A stretch of DNA of 64,000 bases from Chondrus crispus (taxonomy: Eukaryota > Rhodophyta > Florideophyceae > Gigartinales > Gigartinaceae): the NCBI RefSeq assembly GCF_000350225.1, contig NW_005179048.1, positions 1-64,000 of the forward strand, given 5' to 3'. How positions within the stretch are numbered: the first letter of the stretch is position 1; the number at the start of each line of letters is the position of its first letter. Positions 11,079 through 22,477 of this stretch are shown one piece after another. Made by a program: the position numbers and the translations under genes. Below the pieces are notes generated by a model. That model was not told the origin of the DNA. It saw nothing but the letters and a program-made list of their open reading frames with translations, and did no database searches.

Positions 11079-11645
11079 TCCACCTAAACCACTTAAACCC
11101 AATCTCAACCTAAACCACTTAAACCACCTAAACCACCTAAACCACCTAAACCCACTGTCAACCTAAACCAGCTAATCCACTTAAACGTGCTACACTTGCT
11201 AAACCTGAAAACCCCAATCTCAACCTAAACCCCTAAACCACCTCAACCCAATCGCAACCTAAACCTGCTAAACCACCTAAACCTGCTACACCTGCAAAAC
11301 CACATAAACCCAATCTCAACCTAAACCTGCTAACCTTCCTAAACCTCGTACACATGCTAAATCACATAAACCGTTAAACTTCGTACATCGCTAAACCGGT
11401 CAACCTCGTAAACCATTCCGCCACCTAAACCCGGTATTCCACCTACACCACCTAAACCCCGTAATCAACCTAAACCACCTAAACCACCTAAACCACCTAA
11501 ACCCCGTAATCAACCTAAACCACCTAATCCACCTAATCCACCTAATCCACCTAATCCACATAACCCACATCATCCTTCTAATCCACCTAACCCACAATAC
11601 CCTCCTAACCCACAATACCCTCCTAACTCACCTACCTTCCTAACC
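11079..11645. repeat. CCTAAACC-type interstitial array, copy A
   Basis: Irregular 6-10 bp units (CCTAAACCA, CCTAATCCA, CCTGCTAAA) all carry the phase C-C-T-A-A. They resemble a degenerate CCCTAAA telomere motif but drift too much, and in too many variants, to be a functional telomere. The array directly abuts the tRNA-like core. Confidence 0.9.
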
Positions 11646-11649
11646 CCCT

Positions 11650-11735
11650 AAATTCCTAATATATAATATATACGCCCTACTCCCCTAAATTCCTAATATA
11701 TAATATATACGCCCTACTCCCAATATCCCCTAATC
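11650..11735. repeat. Short tandem duplication with a TATA-rich motif
   Basis: A unit of about 43 bp containing AATTCCTAATATATAATATA followed by TACGCCCTACTCCC occurs twice in tandem. A related TATAGTATATACGTC motif ends both composite repeats (near 13442 and 24463). Confidence 0.85.
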
Positions 11736-12165
11736 CCAATATCCACATATCCGAATATCCCCTAATCCCAATATCTCTTAATCCGCTAATCCCACCAACC
11801 CTATATCCGTTAATCCGCTACGACCACTTTCACCTACGATCCTACTCCCTTACTACTATAACCGAATATATATATTATAAAAGAAATAACCCTCCCCAAC
11901 GCATCTCTGACACACCCGTCCAAAATGCGTCGTTGAGGCAACGATCATCGAAACCTGCATACGGCGCTTTTCAATTTCGCGCAGTAAATAACTTAGAAAG
12001 CTTTGATGTTCAGGACATAAATTACTCCGCCTTATTGTGTAATTCAAATAAATTAAATTAATTACCTTATGCCTTATTGTGTAATTCGTACATGCGCATT
12101 AGGACACTGTTAGTGCAGTATAAGGCCCTGCCACTAAATCTGCCTGCTGTAATTGCCCCCCCAGC

Positions 12166-12568
12166 ACGATACGTTTTGAGCATCTGACAATCTTGGCAGA
12201 CGAGGGACATGGTACGTGATAAAATATGAAGTTAATAATATTGCTCATGCGCCTCTAATCGCACACGGCTAAAACTAGATTTTGCGCCCTGACATTTTAT
12301 TGGCTGTGCGCCGCTGTCGGTAAACTTTTAGTCAGAAATTGCCAACAGCAATGTTGCAAATACAGCGCGTATGGTGGTGCCGCCGTGTAAATCGGCCTAA
12401 AACGTATCGTCCCACCAGAAAACTGTCGCCGTTAAAACCGCCCGGCACGATACGTTTTGGGCCATATACCGTAGGCAGTACCAAAATCGCACATACGTCG
12501 AATCAGGCCTGGACGATACGTTTTTTGTCATTACGTATCGATCTTGACATGTGCCCAAAACGTATCGT
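12166..12568. repeat. Cluster of five ACGATACGTTTT sites in both orientations
   Basis: The 12-mer ACGATACGTTTT occurs at 12166-12177, 12447-12458 and 12513-12524, and its reverse complement at 12399-12410 and 12557-12568. A shorter related TACGTATCG lies at 12532-12540. Flanks are partly conserved too (GGC before, GGGCC after). The cluster lies inside the CCTAA-rich region, with no gene nearby. Confidence 0.85.
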
Positions 12569-12619
12569 CCCGCCGGAACTGACGCCGGAACTAAACATAG
12601 GAAATATCCCCTAATCCCC

Positions 12620-13460
12620 CTCTGTTCGGACATGGGAATAGATGGTCCCTACATCCTTATATCAATATGCGTAAACCTGTCATTCCGCCTAATCCCCCTA
12701 ATTCCCTAAACGGACAGGGATAGTCGTAAGAGGGCGGGCGCGTTGGAGGAGGGGCAACAGGAGTACGGAAGGGGAGCGGTGTGGTTCCAGAGAACGTGCG
12801 GATGAGATTGTCTCATACAGTATGTGGTCATTCAGGGCGGGGGAAGGAGTGGAACGGACAGAGTAAGTGAGATCAGTAGTGAACCAATAGACGCGCGTTA
12901 CGAGGAGCGCCAGCCAGTAGATGCGCGTCGGGATTCAGGGGCGTGAATAGGGGAACCGCGAATGATATCGTGACAGCGACGAACGGGATCAATGACGCGA
13001 CATGACAGCGAGGATGACGTCCATCCGGCCAACGGTTGCGGTCGGATGCATGTCGGCAATTTTCGACGTCCATCCTGTATGATAAAATAATCAAATTTGG
13101 CCCTGTGCGCATCGAAATTTTTCCAGTTTTTTTCTAGCCAATGCGCACTCCGTCAGACCGAAGTAAATTTGCGCTTAATTTCAGCCCACCTGAACGGGCG
13201 TCTGTTCGGACATGGGTATAGAATCTCCTAATCCCACAGAATCTCCTAATCCCACCTAATCCCTTAATCCCACCGAATCCACTACTCCTCTAAATCTCCG
13301 AATCCCACCGAATCCCCTACTCCTCTAAATCTCCGAATCCCACCGAATCCCTAAAGTACAAAAACCATCCTACTCCTAAATCCCAATCTCTATATTATAA
13401 AAAAAATATCCCCTAATCCCCTAAGTACCTAATGCCCTAATCTATAGTATATACGTCTTC
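12620..13460. repeat. CCTAATCCC-type array and tail of composite repeat A
   Basis: Irregular CCTAATCCC/CCGAATCCC units flank unique sequence at about 12720-13190. A CTGTTCGGACATGGG segment occurs at both 12619 and 13201, each followed by CCTAAT units. The block ends with CCCTAATCTATAGTATATAC, the same end as the second composite repeat (about 24447-24470). Confidence 0.75.
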
Positions 13461-13469
13461 TTCTCATTT

Positions 13470-15480
13470 GTTTGAAATTGCGTTAATTAATTAATTTTTG
13501 CAATTACATTTTAATATTTGAAATTAAATTAATGTTTCCAAATATGTTTTTTTTAAATGGGGCTGGGGATGAAGTAGTGTGGTGCTGTGTGCTGTAGTCG
13601 TTTAACGTACACTGTCATTTTGCCTTCGCTTCTCACAGATACCTCGAATTTGTGGACAAGAGATTTCCTGCCGAATTCGATGGAAGAAGTAGGAAATGAT
13701 TTGGGAACTTGTTAGTTCCAGAACTTTGGATACCAATCAATGCGGATAAATGGGTTTTTGGTAGCCACAAATCATTTGTTAACGTTGTAATCCGACACTC
13801 AGTCATACAGGGGATAGTGAGAAGGTGCTCAGTTGACGTGTTTTCTTAAACGTTATTAATATTGGCAAATGAGAGGGCATGACACGTAGTTTACGTTATG
13901 CCAGCAAAACCATAACTTGGATACTCTAAGAAAGAAGCTAGTCATGTTCCGTACTAGCATTCTCAAAGTGATGCAGAAGTGCTATGACTTATTCAGGATT
14001 GAACTTGTAAAAGACGGATGCAAACCGCGCGATGTCCAAAAATCTTATTGAGAGACATATCGAAATGGAAGAGCAACGATGACATAGAGAGGCGTCAGAA
14101 GACGACAGCAGTGCGAGGAAATGGGCCTTAAGAGGTCCATTTCTCGGGGCAAGGATGTTTTGCATATTTAATGTTTACTAGATTCCTATCTATAACCACA
14201 ACCAGTCCAAGTATTGATGAGGATGTCGTGATGGAGGTATGGTGCTGGCTGTCTTTTTCATGCACTCGTACATGTACGTGGCGTACTTCGTACGAAAAAC
14301 CTTGCAGGCTTTAAAAATAGAATTTAAATTTGCGCACCTCTCGTGATATCATGACATTTTGTAGCTCAACGGCACCATTGGTAATTTAGTTAAATGTTAT
14401 TCTCATTAAGATGCGGCGGACCGACATTTGTTCAGCTTTCTATGTGGAGCTGCAGTTATGTATGTTTGGCAGAGCGGAATGCTTTCCTGCATGTGAATTT
14501 TGTGTCACTGGAAATTCGTCGAGTATTCGAGTCCCTGGAGTCATTGTTCGTATAATATTTGAGACATTTTTTCATGTATACATTATTGATACATTATAAT
14601 TACATATTATTGCTATTATTAATGTTTTTATTTCAAATACTTTCTTTACAAACCATGACGCAATGATCTGCAGAGTATTCCGTAATATTCAAGTTTCTAC
14701 CCCGCCAGTTTCTACAGTGTTGAGGATTTGAATTAAAAATACAATATGAAGAAAAAAAGCCCCAGGAGCATGATCATCTTGCAGCCGTACCGCCATTGGC
14801 ACTTTGCTTGTCGTGCCCTTAGCTGATACAAAACGAATCAATGTTTTTAGTTTAAATTTGTCGTGAAACACGAGGGTTGATACACTGTACTGTGCCTCAA
14901 TTTGCGTTACAAAACGTGACCATGACGTCATGCTCCGCAGTGTGCTGAGCATGACGTAATAATCCTCTCTACACAGTGATCATGTTTTGAGCTAAATTAT
15001 AATATGAAAACATAGCAAACAATGCGTGTGTACTGTACGTCTTCTTCACAATATCTTCATGCTTGGGTGTGTCCAACGATGTTGTGATCGCAGCCGACAC
15101 GCTGGCATCGGCCTGATTTCTGAGTCGAAGATGCTCAATCGTTCGACTTCAAGGGGATCTGATCATGCATTCGTTTCCACTCATACAATTGTAGTAGCAC
15201 AGCGTAAGCGTCCAGTGTTGTTTTCATTACGCAAGAGCACATTCAATAATTCGAACCGCTTTCGTAGAGCATCACGTCGCGTTTCGGCGCACGTCACATG
15301 CTCGCTGCAGTCCTCTGGCCATGACGGACAGAGTACGGAGGGTGGGATCCATTTGAACAAGGACTCGTCAAGGAAATACTTTGCGACGTATGAGTCCTGG
15401 CGCAACCCTACTTGGCTGCCTTGTCGTGACTTCAATGATCGTCAGACCTCATCACAGGGTCCCTCAAATAACTCTCAGCC
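13470..15480. other. AT-rich stretch without a recognisable gene
   Basis: Only short frames occur, and I recognise no domain in them. No array or inverted repeat is obvious. It ends next to an ABC-transporter scrap on the minus strand. Confidence 0.45.
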
Positions 15481-15482
15481 TT

Positions 15483-15870
15483 TTAGAGTATGACGAGTGT
15501 GAGCAGGGGGCCATACACAAAGGCAACGATGACGCCAAGGACAAACATGGACGTAAATTGAATTGCACTGGTAACTTTATCTCCAATTCCCGCCTGGATC
15601 AAATTGACATCACCCGCTACTCGTGCGGTAAGCTCTCCACCATCGTTCTGATCGACCCAGGTGTAATCTTGAGACATTAGACTTTCAAAAAACTTCCTTC
15701 TCAGTCTCGCACAAACGCGATGTGCTACCATGAGTTGCAACCTGACCTGAAAGAGGGACGTGACAAAAGCGATGCCACCAATGATAAGAAACCATTTCGC
15801 GAGACTGCCAACCTCGTCATGGTTCTTTTGGGTTCGATTCTCTGAACCCGATTCGTCTTTTTTCGGTGCG
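15483..15870 (-). pseudogene. ABC transporter (ABCB/MDR-type) transmembrane-domain fragment
   Basis: The minus-strand frame contains ARLRRKFFESLMSQDYTWVD, then GELTARVAGDVNLIQAGIGDK and FVLGVIVAFVYGPLLTLVIL. These are close matches to the conserved ABCB segment running from the first cytoplasmic helix through transmembrane helices 3-4 (family RxxFFxxLLxQDxxWFD, GELTSRLxxDVxxIQxGIGDK, FxxGWxLTLVIL). Stops follow on both sides, and there is no Walker A, signature or Walker B region nearby. It is therefore an isolated piece of roughly 120 residues of a family that normally has about 600 or 1200, most simply a pseudogene fragment. Confidence 0.75.
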
Positions 15871-16584
15871 TTTCAAAGAGAATCGTTCAATAGCAATCTC
15901 TCCGTAGTAGCTCGACTACACGAATATTAGCGACGCGCAGGAAGGCAGGACCGTGAAATTGGCGAAGGTGATATGGTAGAGGGAAAAGGTTGTCGGGATG
16001 GGACCTGGCCTTACCAATGAGGACATGGAGTTCATGGGGATGTAGTACGACCTCGGAATATTATCCAGGAGGTGTAGACAACGTGAAGGTTTGCGATGTT
16101 TCTGCGGTGAATAATGGGAAGTCGGGTGTTATGAGAGACCGTCCGAGAATGGGGCTTGATTCTCTCTATCTCTGTGTCCTCGGTCAGAGTTTGGAACGAA
16201 TGATTCACCATTTGTGGTCCCCTAGACGGACAGACGGACTGGAATCTCGAGAGTAGGGTGTGTATTTTTCTCCGCATAAAACTTGTTGGCGTTCGTGTGG
16301 TACTGTAGTCGCATTTACAATTTGAAAAGCTTCTTTACCTCCGCCAAAGCGATGCAATGTGTAGTAGTAGTATTTCATCAGTTACGGATCGCGACCCAGC
16401 ATGTGTTGCATTTGTTGTCTCTTTCCTAATTCCAGTTGACCGCAGTGCACAGCTGGACCTAATGGACACTACAGTATTTATTTCTAAATGCGAGCTGTAG
16501 CTTCCAATTTTAATTATAAAGTACTGTAGCGTCTCCCAAGAAATGCTGCGCACTGCTCCGATTTGTCAGGGAAGCGGGCATAGG
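15871..16584. other. No recognisable gene
   Basis: Short unrelated frames only. Confidence 0.4.
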
Positions 16585-18809
16585 TCACGGCACGAGAGAT
16601 GCCGTGGAAGTACCCGAAACGCGCTGCCTTTTCCTCACCTGCGCACCGAGTCCGCCCGGGGTAATCGTTTCGTGAATGTCATCTTCTAGCTCAGCAATGG
16701 ATGCTCTCGGCGGTCCCAGTGATGGATGCGGTTCGCCTTCTTGGGCAGTGCCGCCGGCTTCCTCTTCGGCCTGCTCACAACTCGATTCCTCTGATAGTCT
16801 CCGAATATGCCCGCCCCCTGCCTCCTTCTTGTTCTTCTTCTTCTTCAAGTCCTTGACGAGCATCTGAATCCGACATTTTCGGATCGTCATACACACCAAG
16901 TGGCATGCGGCAGGACGGTCGAGCCGTACAGCACTGTCTGGACTCATGACTTCCTTCGCTGCAAGAAGACTAAATTCCTCTAAATGCAGCTGCGCAGTCA
17001 TGGCTACGAGTGATTCATTCGATTGATCACACATCGACTTGACAGCTGGCATGATGATCCCTTCTTCCGTCTTTTCAAGAATGGATGCCAGAGGTACCTC
17101 ATGACACGCTGTTTGGTGGAACATGTCCTGATCCTGACACGGTAGAAAATGGCAGAACGTCAAGTCTTCGGGCATAGCAGGGATGCGTCCCCCATGCCCA
17201 CCGCGGATTTTATTCTCAATGTGGTTGGCGAGAGGGCCGGTGCACGTCAGCTTTTCGATATTCTCAAATGCCACGCTCACATCTTGCAGGGCCTTAAGCG
17301 TTCGATCTGGAGGCTTCATTTTTAATGCAGGAGAGGGAGCAGCACGCGAGTTAGACCAGTACTGCGCTAAAACGCTGATGGCTCCGAGGGAGGGTGCAGT
17401 TGCATCAATGTTCACGTGTTCTGTGAACATTTCATACCCCAGGGCCACATCCTTGTCACGGTCCGCAATATTTGAGTTTCCTAGGCGCCGTTTTCTTGCA
17501 TAGTTCTTCGACGATTCTTCTTGCGCTTCTCCATCGCAGTGTACACCGCATGCAGTGTCTGTGAGTATTTCACGCATGCGATGTGAAGGAAGTGGCCGAC
17601 AAGAAAGTCTGCGAGATCCCATTGCGGAAGCAGTTTTTCTCCGGCACTGCCCTTTGCGCTGCATCTGTGGTGCACAAACATAATAGCACCGACGACGTTC
17701 CTCATTTCCTCGGCGGATACACTCCGCTTCTGCTGCATGAAGGATTCAGCGGATTCCCAAAGGAGCATTCGTCGCACAGAGTCTGTCCCCATTTTTAAAT
17801 CGTTTCCGAGAAGAGTCCACAAGGTTTTGATGAGGAGAGCAAAGAAGCGTTGCTTTTCTAGCTCTAGCACAGGGCGGCGTCGGTCGGGAGTTTCAACCAA
17901 GTAATGACACGAGAGCCCCTGCACAAACTTGTTCACCACAGTAGCTTCTTTATGCATGACGCATACTTTTCTGTTAGCAAGAAAGACACAGTAATGAAAG
18001 AAAGGGCGAATAGCTTGATTTCCGTTGCACAACATGGCAAGATTCATAGCTAATCTGAAATGAGCCTCAGGATCACTTGGGCTGAAAACCTGGAGCATCT
18101 GGGCGGCATTTTTTGCGGTGTCATGATCCATCGTATACCGCCAGCAGTCTGACAGATACATGAGCATACGATTCAGGGCGGCACGTATCCTTTGATGATG
18201 ATTGCGCTTGCCAACACTCTGCATCGCGTTTTCCGCGAGCATATCCGCAATTTCGAGAAACGCGGCTATGGGTGCTTTCAGCATGGTAATGATAGCTTTC
18301 TTTACCCAAGCGGTATGCTCATGAGGCACAGAGCGTTTGTTGAGCACCTGACGTAGACGAGTGACGTGCCTCGCAGCGGCGAGGGGGAACATCTGCTCGA
18401 TCTCGTAGGCGAGGTCACGAGACGGGGCCTGACGCGCCGTTTTGCAGCGCTGAAAGTAGTCGGAGATCGGGTGGCCGGCGACAGCGAGACGTATAACGGC
18501 GAGCTCGGAGTCTAGGTATGTAGATTGCAGAGGGCGAAACGCCTTCCAGTCGGCTTCTGCGTTGCGAGCGGAGAAGGAGGTGGAGCCGGCGATGGCGCCG
18601 CACGGGGTTGTGGCAAGCCTGCCGCGACTCGCACGTCGGTGGGAGACAGCAGCTTCCATGTCAGGGATAGAGGGTTTTTTTGGTGCAGCTTCCATGTCAG
18701 GGATGGAGGGTTTTTTTGGTGCGGGGAGGATCGGCAATCGCGCCGATAGGGATTCAACCCATGGGAATGCTGGAGTGGCGGCGCGTTGGGTGAAGACGTG
18801 GCGTCCCAA
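16585..18809 (-). pseudogene. EST1/SMG7-like gene in two overlapping frames
   Basis: The first frame (18809 to 17481, 442 aa) has the layout of the EST1/SMG5-7 14-3-3-like TPR domain used in nonsense-mediated decay or telomerase regulation. It shows an all-helical segment, then MLMYLSDCWRYTMD (family CLxxLGDxxRY), then SPSDPEAHFRLAMNLAML with IRPFFHYCVFL (family PxxGxPYNQLAxLA and YxxxRSL). The second frame (17664 to 16585, 359 aa) continues with helical sequence and a low-complexity Lys/Glu/Gly tail. The frames overlap by 184 bp, so the join is either a frameshift or a very short intron; I see no clear GT-AG pair. Near the N-terminus a 36-bp tandem repeat duplicates APKKPSIPDMEA. Family match moderate, intactness uncertain. 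Confidence 0.55.
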
Positions 18810-18904
18810 TGATGCAGGAGACGGAGATGGAGGGGTGATACACTGTGCGTTTACAGTAAGTAACTATTTTCGTTCATACAGCATTCGGTGTAAGGTTTTT
18901 TAAT

Positions 18905-19768
18905 TCAAGTACAGTCTTATGACAATGCAGGTCGTGCAGGGTTTCCACTCCTTTTCTTCACGCTCTTTTCATTGCAGTGCCCATTCACAGTCGTAAACGC
19001 CAGTGCGAACGCCAAAGAACGTCCCTTGCGCTGACATCCCTCTACGTTGTCTGAGAGTGCGCTCTTTGCATACGGGTAAAGCCCCCTCCCCCCCCCCCTC
19101 TGCGAAGGAGTGCCTTCTCTATGATATTGTTTCGTCGTTGTCCCCTTTAGTCAAGCGTTCAATCATTCAGTCGTCGTTTATGATCCAGCAAGTTGCTTGA
19201 TCATAAACGATGGGTGACATTTGTTTTCGTTAGACCACGAGTAAATACACGTACCCTGTAGCTGCTCGCACTCCTTTCGCGGCGCCAGCTCTATCCTCAA
19301 TCGCGCTACTCGCCAGTCATTTCCTGTCTGCTCGACCTCATCCGACCTCAACCCATCCGATTTGACGGAAAACAACCCCCACTCCGCGAAAGAGTACCTT
19401 TTTCATAATAATGTTTTGTCGTTGTCCCCTTTACAGTACTCAAGCGATGCTTGATCATAAGCGATGGGTGAAATTTGTTCACCCATCGCCACACAGTATC
19501 GCATTTTCTCTGTGTGTAACGGTTAATGGAATACGGTTTCTGATGATCTGGTGGCGCTACACGGCTGGGAATGGGAGTAGTGTACCGTCGGGTAAAGACA
19601 GATCATACGGATCACGTACTAATGTTACGGTGGCCAGCTCGTGCGGCCACGACGATGAGCGATCAAAGTTTACAAGCGTGGCATCTGCTGGCTCCATCGC
19701 GGCAACAAGTCGCGTGCTGCTTTATTTTCTCACTACAAGTAGTGTATCTGTAGCATGACGGTGGCTGG
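18905..19768. repeat. Direct repeat pair with strong hairpins
   Basis: About 19080-19225 and 19373-19475 share CCCCC-TC(T/C)GCGAA, TCGTTGTCCCCTTTA and a CGATGGGTGAMATTTGTT segment. The first copy holds a near-perfect palindrome: CGTTTATGATC at 19175-19185 with GATCATAAACG at 19199-19209, and AGCAA/TTGCT inside. The second holds GATGGGTGAA with TTCACCCATC around 19463-19488. There is no convincing gene. The unit lies just upstream of recombinase copy B. Confidence 0.7.
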
Positions 19769-20032
19769 GTGACTTCTGAGACTGCTGTGGGTGCACAATC
19801 CCACTGCTTTCAAAAATGCCCGCCCTTTTCCCTGGCGACCCCGACCAGCTCTGCGGCCTTTCACTGCATTAATCCCGCGTGTACTCTATATGCCCTACCA
19901 CTTGCAGCTCCTTATCCTTTGTACTTTAACGCCGTTCCACCAACACCACCACCCCCCCTCACACCCCCTGATCCACTTTCCGGCCCGTCTCCACACCAAC
20001 TTTTTTCCCATCATCCCGCACATTACTTGAAC

Positions 20033-22036
20033 ATGGGTCGCAAAAGAGAGGCTGCGAATGGATCGGAAAGTGCCCAGCTCACATCCGAAGGGAAAAAGCT
20101 TCGCAAAAAAAACAAAAAGGCAAAAAAAGCCACAAACAAAAACCGTGTGGAACGCACGGCAGAGGACGTTACACCCCACGCACAGAGCTCCTGTCAACCG
20201 GACCTGTGTTCTCCAGTCACACCTCTCCAGCCAGAAGCCCTGCGTCACAGTGGAGCCACCATTCCCCCCCCTCCCTTATTTGCGGACGACAGCCCCGTGT
20301 GTTCCGAAAATGACGATGACAACACGCAGAAAGGCCCCCCCCGGTTCAAAACGGCACGAATTGACATAGAGGCGGTTCAGAAGCAACATTCAGATGTCTT
20401 GGCCGCAAGAGTCTCGCGCGTGCGTCCTCAAATGCGACCCGTCGGTGTCAGTGGAGGCCGCAATCGCCGTAGAAAGGGCGCACCCATGTCAGGAACAATT
20501 GGAGCTTTAGATTTGTCAACTGAAGATGCCTGGGCTTGCACTCTCCACAGCCTGGTACGGTGTGATCCGAATTTCTTCTCATCGCAGGAAGCCACCCTCC
20601 AGACACAGACAGTAGTTGGACAAGGCCGTCCCGCCTACAAATCAGTGCCAGTCTCTGAAAAAAATAATGACGACCTCGCTGAAATATTCCATTTGGAGTA
20701 TGAGCCAAAAATTGCAGGAGGCGGTGAGAATGGTTCCTGGAAGCAAGTGTGGATGGCGGCAGGGCAGTTGCTGCGCTTGGCCGTCATGTGTCAAAAGGTT
20801 GAGGTTGAATCGATGTGGGAGTCCGGCGTGCTTTTCACGACTATTTGCGACCGGAGCACAGTAGAACTACTAGTTTCGCACTACCGCATTCGTACTGTAT
20901 GTACAACTGTCATGACGAAAGTTTTCTGCCTGAAGAAAGTGGCGGAGCACGCAAAAGTTTACTTTGAGGGGAGGGACGCAATCTTGGGAGCTGATGCTGA
21001 ACGTTCGCGGATACATCTCCGCGCGATATACAACGTGCAAAAGGCATTGGGACGCCAAAGGACGACAGATCGCCAAGTGATTGATGACAGAGTAGAGCGC
21101 GCCGCTTTATTTTTGCCCGACGACTTTCGGAGATGTAAGCAAAGAATTCGAAAGTCCCTGGACGATATCATGACGTCATTCGACGATTTCCGGGCGGATG
21201 TAGGTGAGGATTCCGCCACAGAGACAATGTTTGCAGATGGCCGCCTCAAAAACAAATGGTGCATTAACATTATCAACGTTTTGGTCCTGACCGGCGGTGG
21301 ACAGCGTCCGCAAGTATATACCCAACTGCAGGTTCCCTCAGACAGCGACCTGGTTGACATGTCGGAGATGGCGAGAGTTAAAGGGTTTCTGGAATTGCGC
21401 ACTGTGCGGGAGAAGACTCGCCGCAGCCTGGCGATGCCCTATGTTCTTTTTCCTGGGTACATATTGCCGTATATTAAGTTTCACTGTGCTGTTGTCCGTC
21501 CTCAAATTTTGAAGGCCGCATGCCTTGACGAGAGCGACATGTCGAACAAACCCCTCATTGTCCATTCGGAGAGTGGTGTCGAGTTGCGTTCTCCCCAAAT
21601 TACCAAGACATTCAAGCGGTTTTTGAGTGTCTCTGAGCCTACGTTGGTGGATTGCACTGTTATGACCCTGCCAAGTAGCTATGGCACCATGATGATGAAG
21701 TCGTTTCGCGAAAAGAAAATCTTTCCAACTCTCACCGAAGCTGCTTTCCTCGACATTATGGCGCAGCAAATGAACACCAGCGCCGAACAGTTGCGATCGA
21801 CTTACGTCGGTATTGACCATACCGATTACGTGGACACGGCAAGGAGTCTAGTCGGCGCACTTGCCGTAGCCACTGGTGCTGCCGACTGGAGGATCACGCG
21901 AAAAAGGGAGATGACCATGACATCTCCGGTTTTTTTGCGTAGCATTCCCCAAAAAAAATACTGCACACGAACGGTGTGTGCAGCTCGCCAGCGCGGACAA
22001 CGAGGTAGGATGGATGGTGAGCTGGAAATAAAGTAA
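20033..22036 (+). CDS. Tyrosine-recombinase-like protein (Crypton-like), copy B
   Basis: The 667-residue frame starts at 20033, where MGRKREA leads into a Lys-rich stretch like that of copy A; the open frame extends back to 19769. It is about 60 percent identical to copy A through the body. Shared motifs include GGGQRPQVYTQLQ, VREKTRRS, SSYGTMMMKSFREKKIF and LRSTYVGIDHTDYVDTA with the candidate nucleophile Tyr. The box-II-like position that is Arg in copy A (MMLRSS) is Pro here (MTLPSS), which may abolish activity. The tail after about 21885 is out of frame: an alternative frame reads DHDISGFFA, matching copy A's DDAPGFFA end, so a small indel has replaced the native C-terminus with about 45 unrelated residues. 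Confidence 0.6.
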   Translation: MGRKREAANGSESAQLTSEGKKLRKKNKKAKKATNKNRVERTAEDVTPHAQSSCQPDLCSPVTPLQPEALRHSGATIPPPPLFADDSPVCSENDDDNTQKGPPRFKTARIDIEAVQKQHSDVLAARVSRVRPQMRPVGVSGGRNRRRKGAPMSGTIGALDLSTEDAWACTLHSLVRCDPNFFSSQEATLQTQTVVGQGRPAYKSVPVSEKNNDDLAEIFHLEYEPKIAGGGENGSWKQVWMAAGQLLRLAVMCQKVEVESMWESGVLFTTICDRSTVELLVSHYRIRTVCTTVMTKVFCLKKVAEHAKVYFEGRDAILGADAERSRIHLRAIYNVQKALGRQRTTDRQVIDDRVERAALFLPDDFRRCKQRIRKSLDDIMTSFDDFRADVGEDSATETMFADGRLKNKWCINIINVLVLTGGGQRPQVYTQLQVPSDSDLVDMSEMARVKGFLELRTVREKTRRSLAMPYVLFPGYILPYIKFHCAVVRPQILKAACLDESDMSNKPLIVHSESGVELRSPQITKTFKRFLSVSEPTLVDCTVMTLPSSYGTMMMKSFREKKIFPTLTEAAFLDIMAQQMNTSAEQLRSTYVGIDHTDYVDTARSLVGALAVATGAADWRITRKREMTMTSPVFLRSIPQKKYCTRTVCAARQRGQRGRMDGELEIK

Positions 22037-22477
22037 TCGTCGTAAAGTTTTAGGTCTACTAGGGCTTTGGCTTCGCTTGTTATATAGACATCCGGGAACA
22101 GTACCCGAAATACCGCAAGCCTGTGATTGGCATCGTGTACAATACAATGCCGTTCATGACACGCAACACATATGTTGTCCTCAGTTTCGTACAGTAGTGT
22201 AGAACAGTTTCTCAAATGACTTGCTACGCATTCTGCTCCGCTGTTTTCGTCCTACTGGACATGGGAATTTCCCACAACGTGTGCGCCTTCGCCTCCCTCG
22301 TCCTTTTCAGAACTCGGTTCTGCAAGACAGCGTAAAAAATTGACTGGAAACTGAGTGAGACAGACAGATATGAAAGTGCTGCAGCGGCGTCGTCGTCGTC
22401 TCCACGAGCAAAAAAAGGCGGGCAAACGCGCGAAGAGCAATCGCTTGATGGGTCGCTTGATAATCTCGATCTGGTTG

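Noticed and set aside
11079-11645. True telomere end
   Set aside because: Units are too variable and interstitial, with unique sequence on both sides; a degenerate telomere-like minisatellite is a better description.
13470-15480. Cryptic multi-exon gene in the AT-rich stretch
   Set aside because: I looked for GT-AG-bounded coding pieces with a shared theme and found none.
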